A stretch of DNA of 5,116 bases, from positions 1-5,116 of the forward strand of contig SWDL01000163.1 in NCBI GenBank assembly GCA_005116795.1, given 5' to 3'. The position numbers and the translations under genes were made by a program. Origin of the DNA: Nitrospira sp. GTDB taxonomy: Bacteria > Nitrospirota > Nitrospiria > Nitrospirales > Nitrospiraceae. Below the pieces are notes generated by a model. The model ran no database searches. It saw only the letters and a list, made by a program, of their open reading frames with translations, and had not been told where the DNA came from. Shown one piece after another: positions 4,750 through 5,116 of the stretch; position 1 is the first letter of the stretch, and every line of letters begins with the position of its first letter.

Positions 4750-5116
4750 TTATTTCACGAACACCTTCTCCCGCTGGATCTTCTCTTGTAACTTCAACAG
4801 TCCGTCCAGAAGCGCCTCCGGTCGCGGGGGACACCCCGGGATATACACATCCACGGGCACGATCTGATCGACCCCCTGGACCACGCTGTAGCTATTGTAG
4901 TGGTTCCCGGATGTAGCGCAGGAGCCCATGGAGATCACATAGCGGGGCTCCGGCATCTGATCGTAAATGCGCCGGATGACCTCCGCCATCTTGCGTGTCA
5001 CCGTCCCGGCCACGATCATGAGATCCGCCTGCCGGGGCGAGGCCCGGAACACGCCTGCGCCGAACCGGTCGATGTCGTAGCGGGACGACACCGACGCGAT
5101 CATCTCAATCGCGCAA
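4750..5116 (-). CDS. nuoB: NADH-quinone oxidoreductase subunit B (PSST-type), 5' end cut by window edge
   Basis: Carries cluster N2, the last Fe-S centre before quinone, at the junction of the peripheral and membrane arms. The window holds 121 complete codons and a TAA stop; roughly the first 40 to 50 residues are missing. The frame opens with C-A-I-E-M, and the cut codon before it ends in T, consistent with the tandem-cysteine CCAIEM motif. Further landmarks are RFGAGVFRASPRQADLMIVA, MGSCATSGNHY and YIPGCPPRPEALL. Counting from the first visible cysteine, ligands fall at 1, 66 and 95; these spacings (65 and 29) equal those of Thermus Nqo6. The first visible ATG (5103) is internal, not the start. 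Upstream neighbour is probably nuoA, unseen. Confidence 0.97.
   Translation of the reverse strand, partial: CAIEMIASVSSRYDIDRFGAGVFRASPRQADLMIVAGTVTRKMAEVIRRIYDQMPEPRYVISMGSCATSGNHYNSYSVVQGVDQIVPVDVYIPGCPPRPEALLDGLLKLQEKIQREKVFVK

Overview
The window is a slice of a bacterial respiratory complex I (NADH:quinone oxidoreductase) operon. It lies entirely on the minus strand, so transcription runs from high to low coordinates in the order nuoB (5' end cut off), nuoCD (a fused gene), nuoE, nuoF, nuoG (3' end cut off). Coding DNA is GC-rich. The proteins are clearly bacterial, with every expected iron-sulphur ligand in the visible parts. No taxon-specific marker is present. A GC-rich environmental lineage such as Nitrospirota or a relative is my guess from general resemblance and intergenic style, and I hold it loosely.

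Layout: 4750-5116 C-terminal two thirds of NuoB; 2907-4661 NuoCD; 2257-2790 NuoE; 773-2098 NuoF; 1-659 N-terminal part of NuoG. Together they would build the peripheral arm. NuoF takes electrons from NADH through FMN. NuoE, NuoF and NuoG carry the Fe-S chain, and NuoB and NuoCD pass electrons through cluster N2 to quinone. nuoA is expected upstream of 5116, and nuoH, nuoI and the membrane-arm genes further downstream or elsewhere; none is visible here.

Two things stand out. First, none of the four gene junctions is a tight or overlapping join. Each has a spacer of 88 to 158 bp filled with degenerate short tandem repeats. In three of the four the unit is about 7 nt and the exact word GTCAATG recurs (nuoG/nuoF, nuoF/nuoE, nuoE/nuoCD). 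The fourth (nuoCD/nuoB) has a GC-rich variant built on TCGCGAGA. The arrays switch orientation within a spacer and so can fold into hairpins. They also run into genes: one repeat copy encodes the end of nuoE, and others create false upstream start codons. Second, NuoG has an eight-cysteine 2[4Fe-4S] ferredoxin-like segment in place of the single N4 cluster motif of the E. coli and Thermus proteins, which implies an extra cluster.

No tRNA, rRNA, insertion sequence, CRISPR array or convincing promoter was found.
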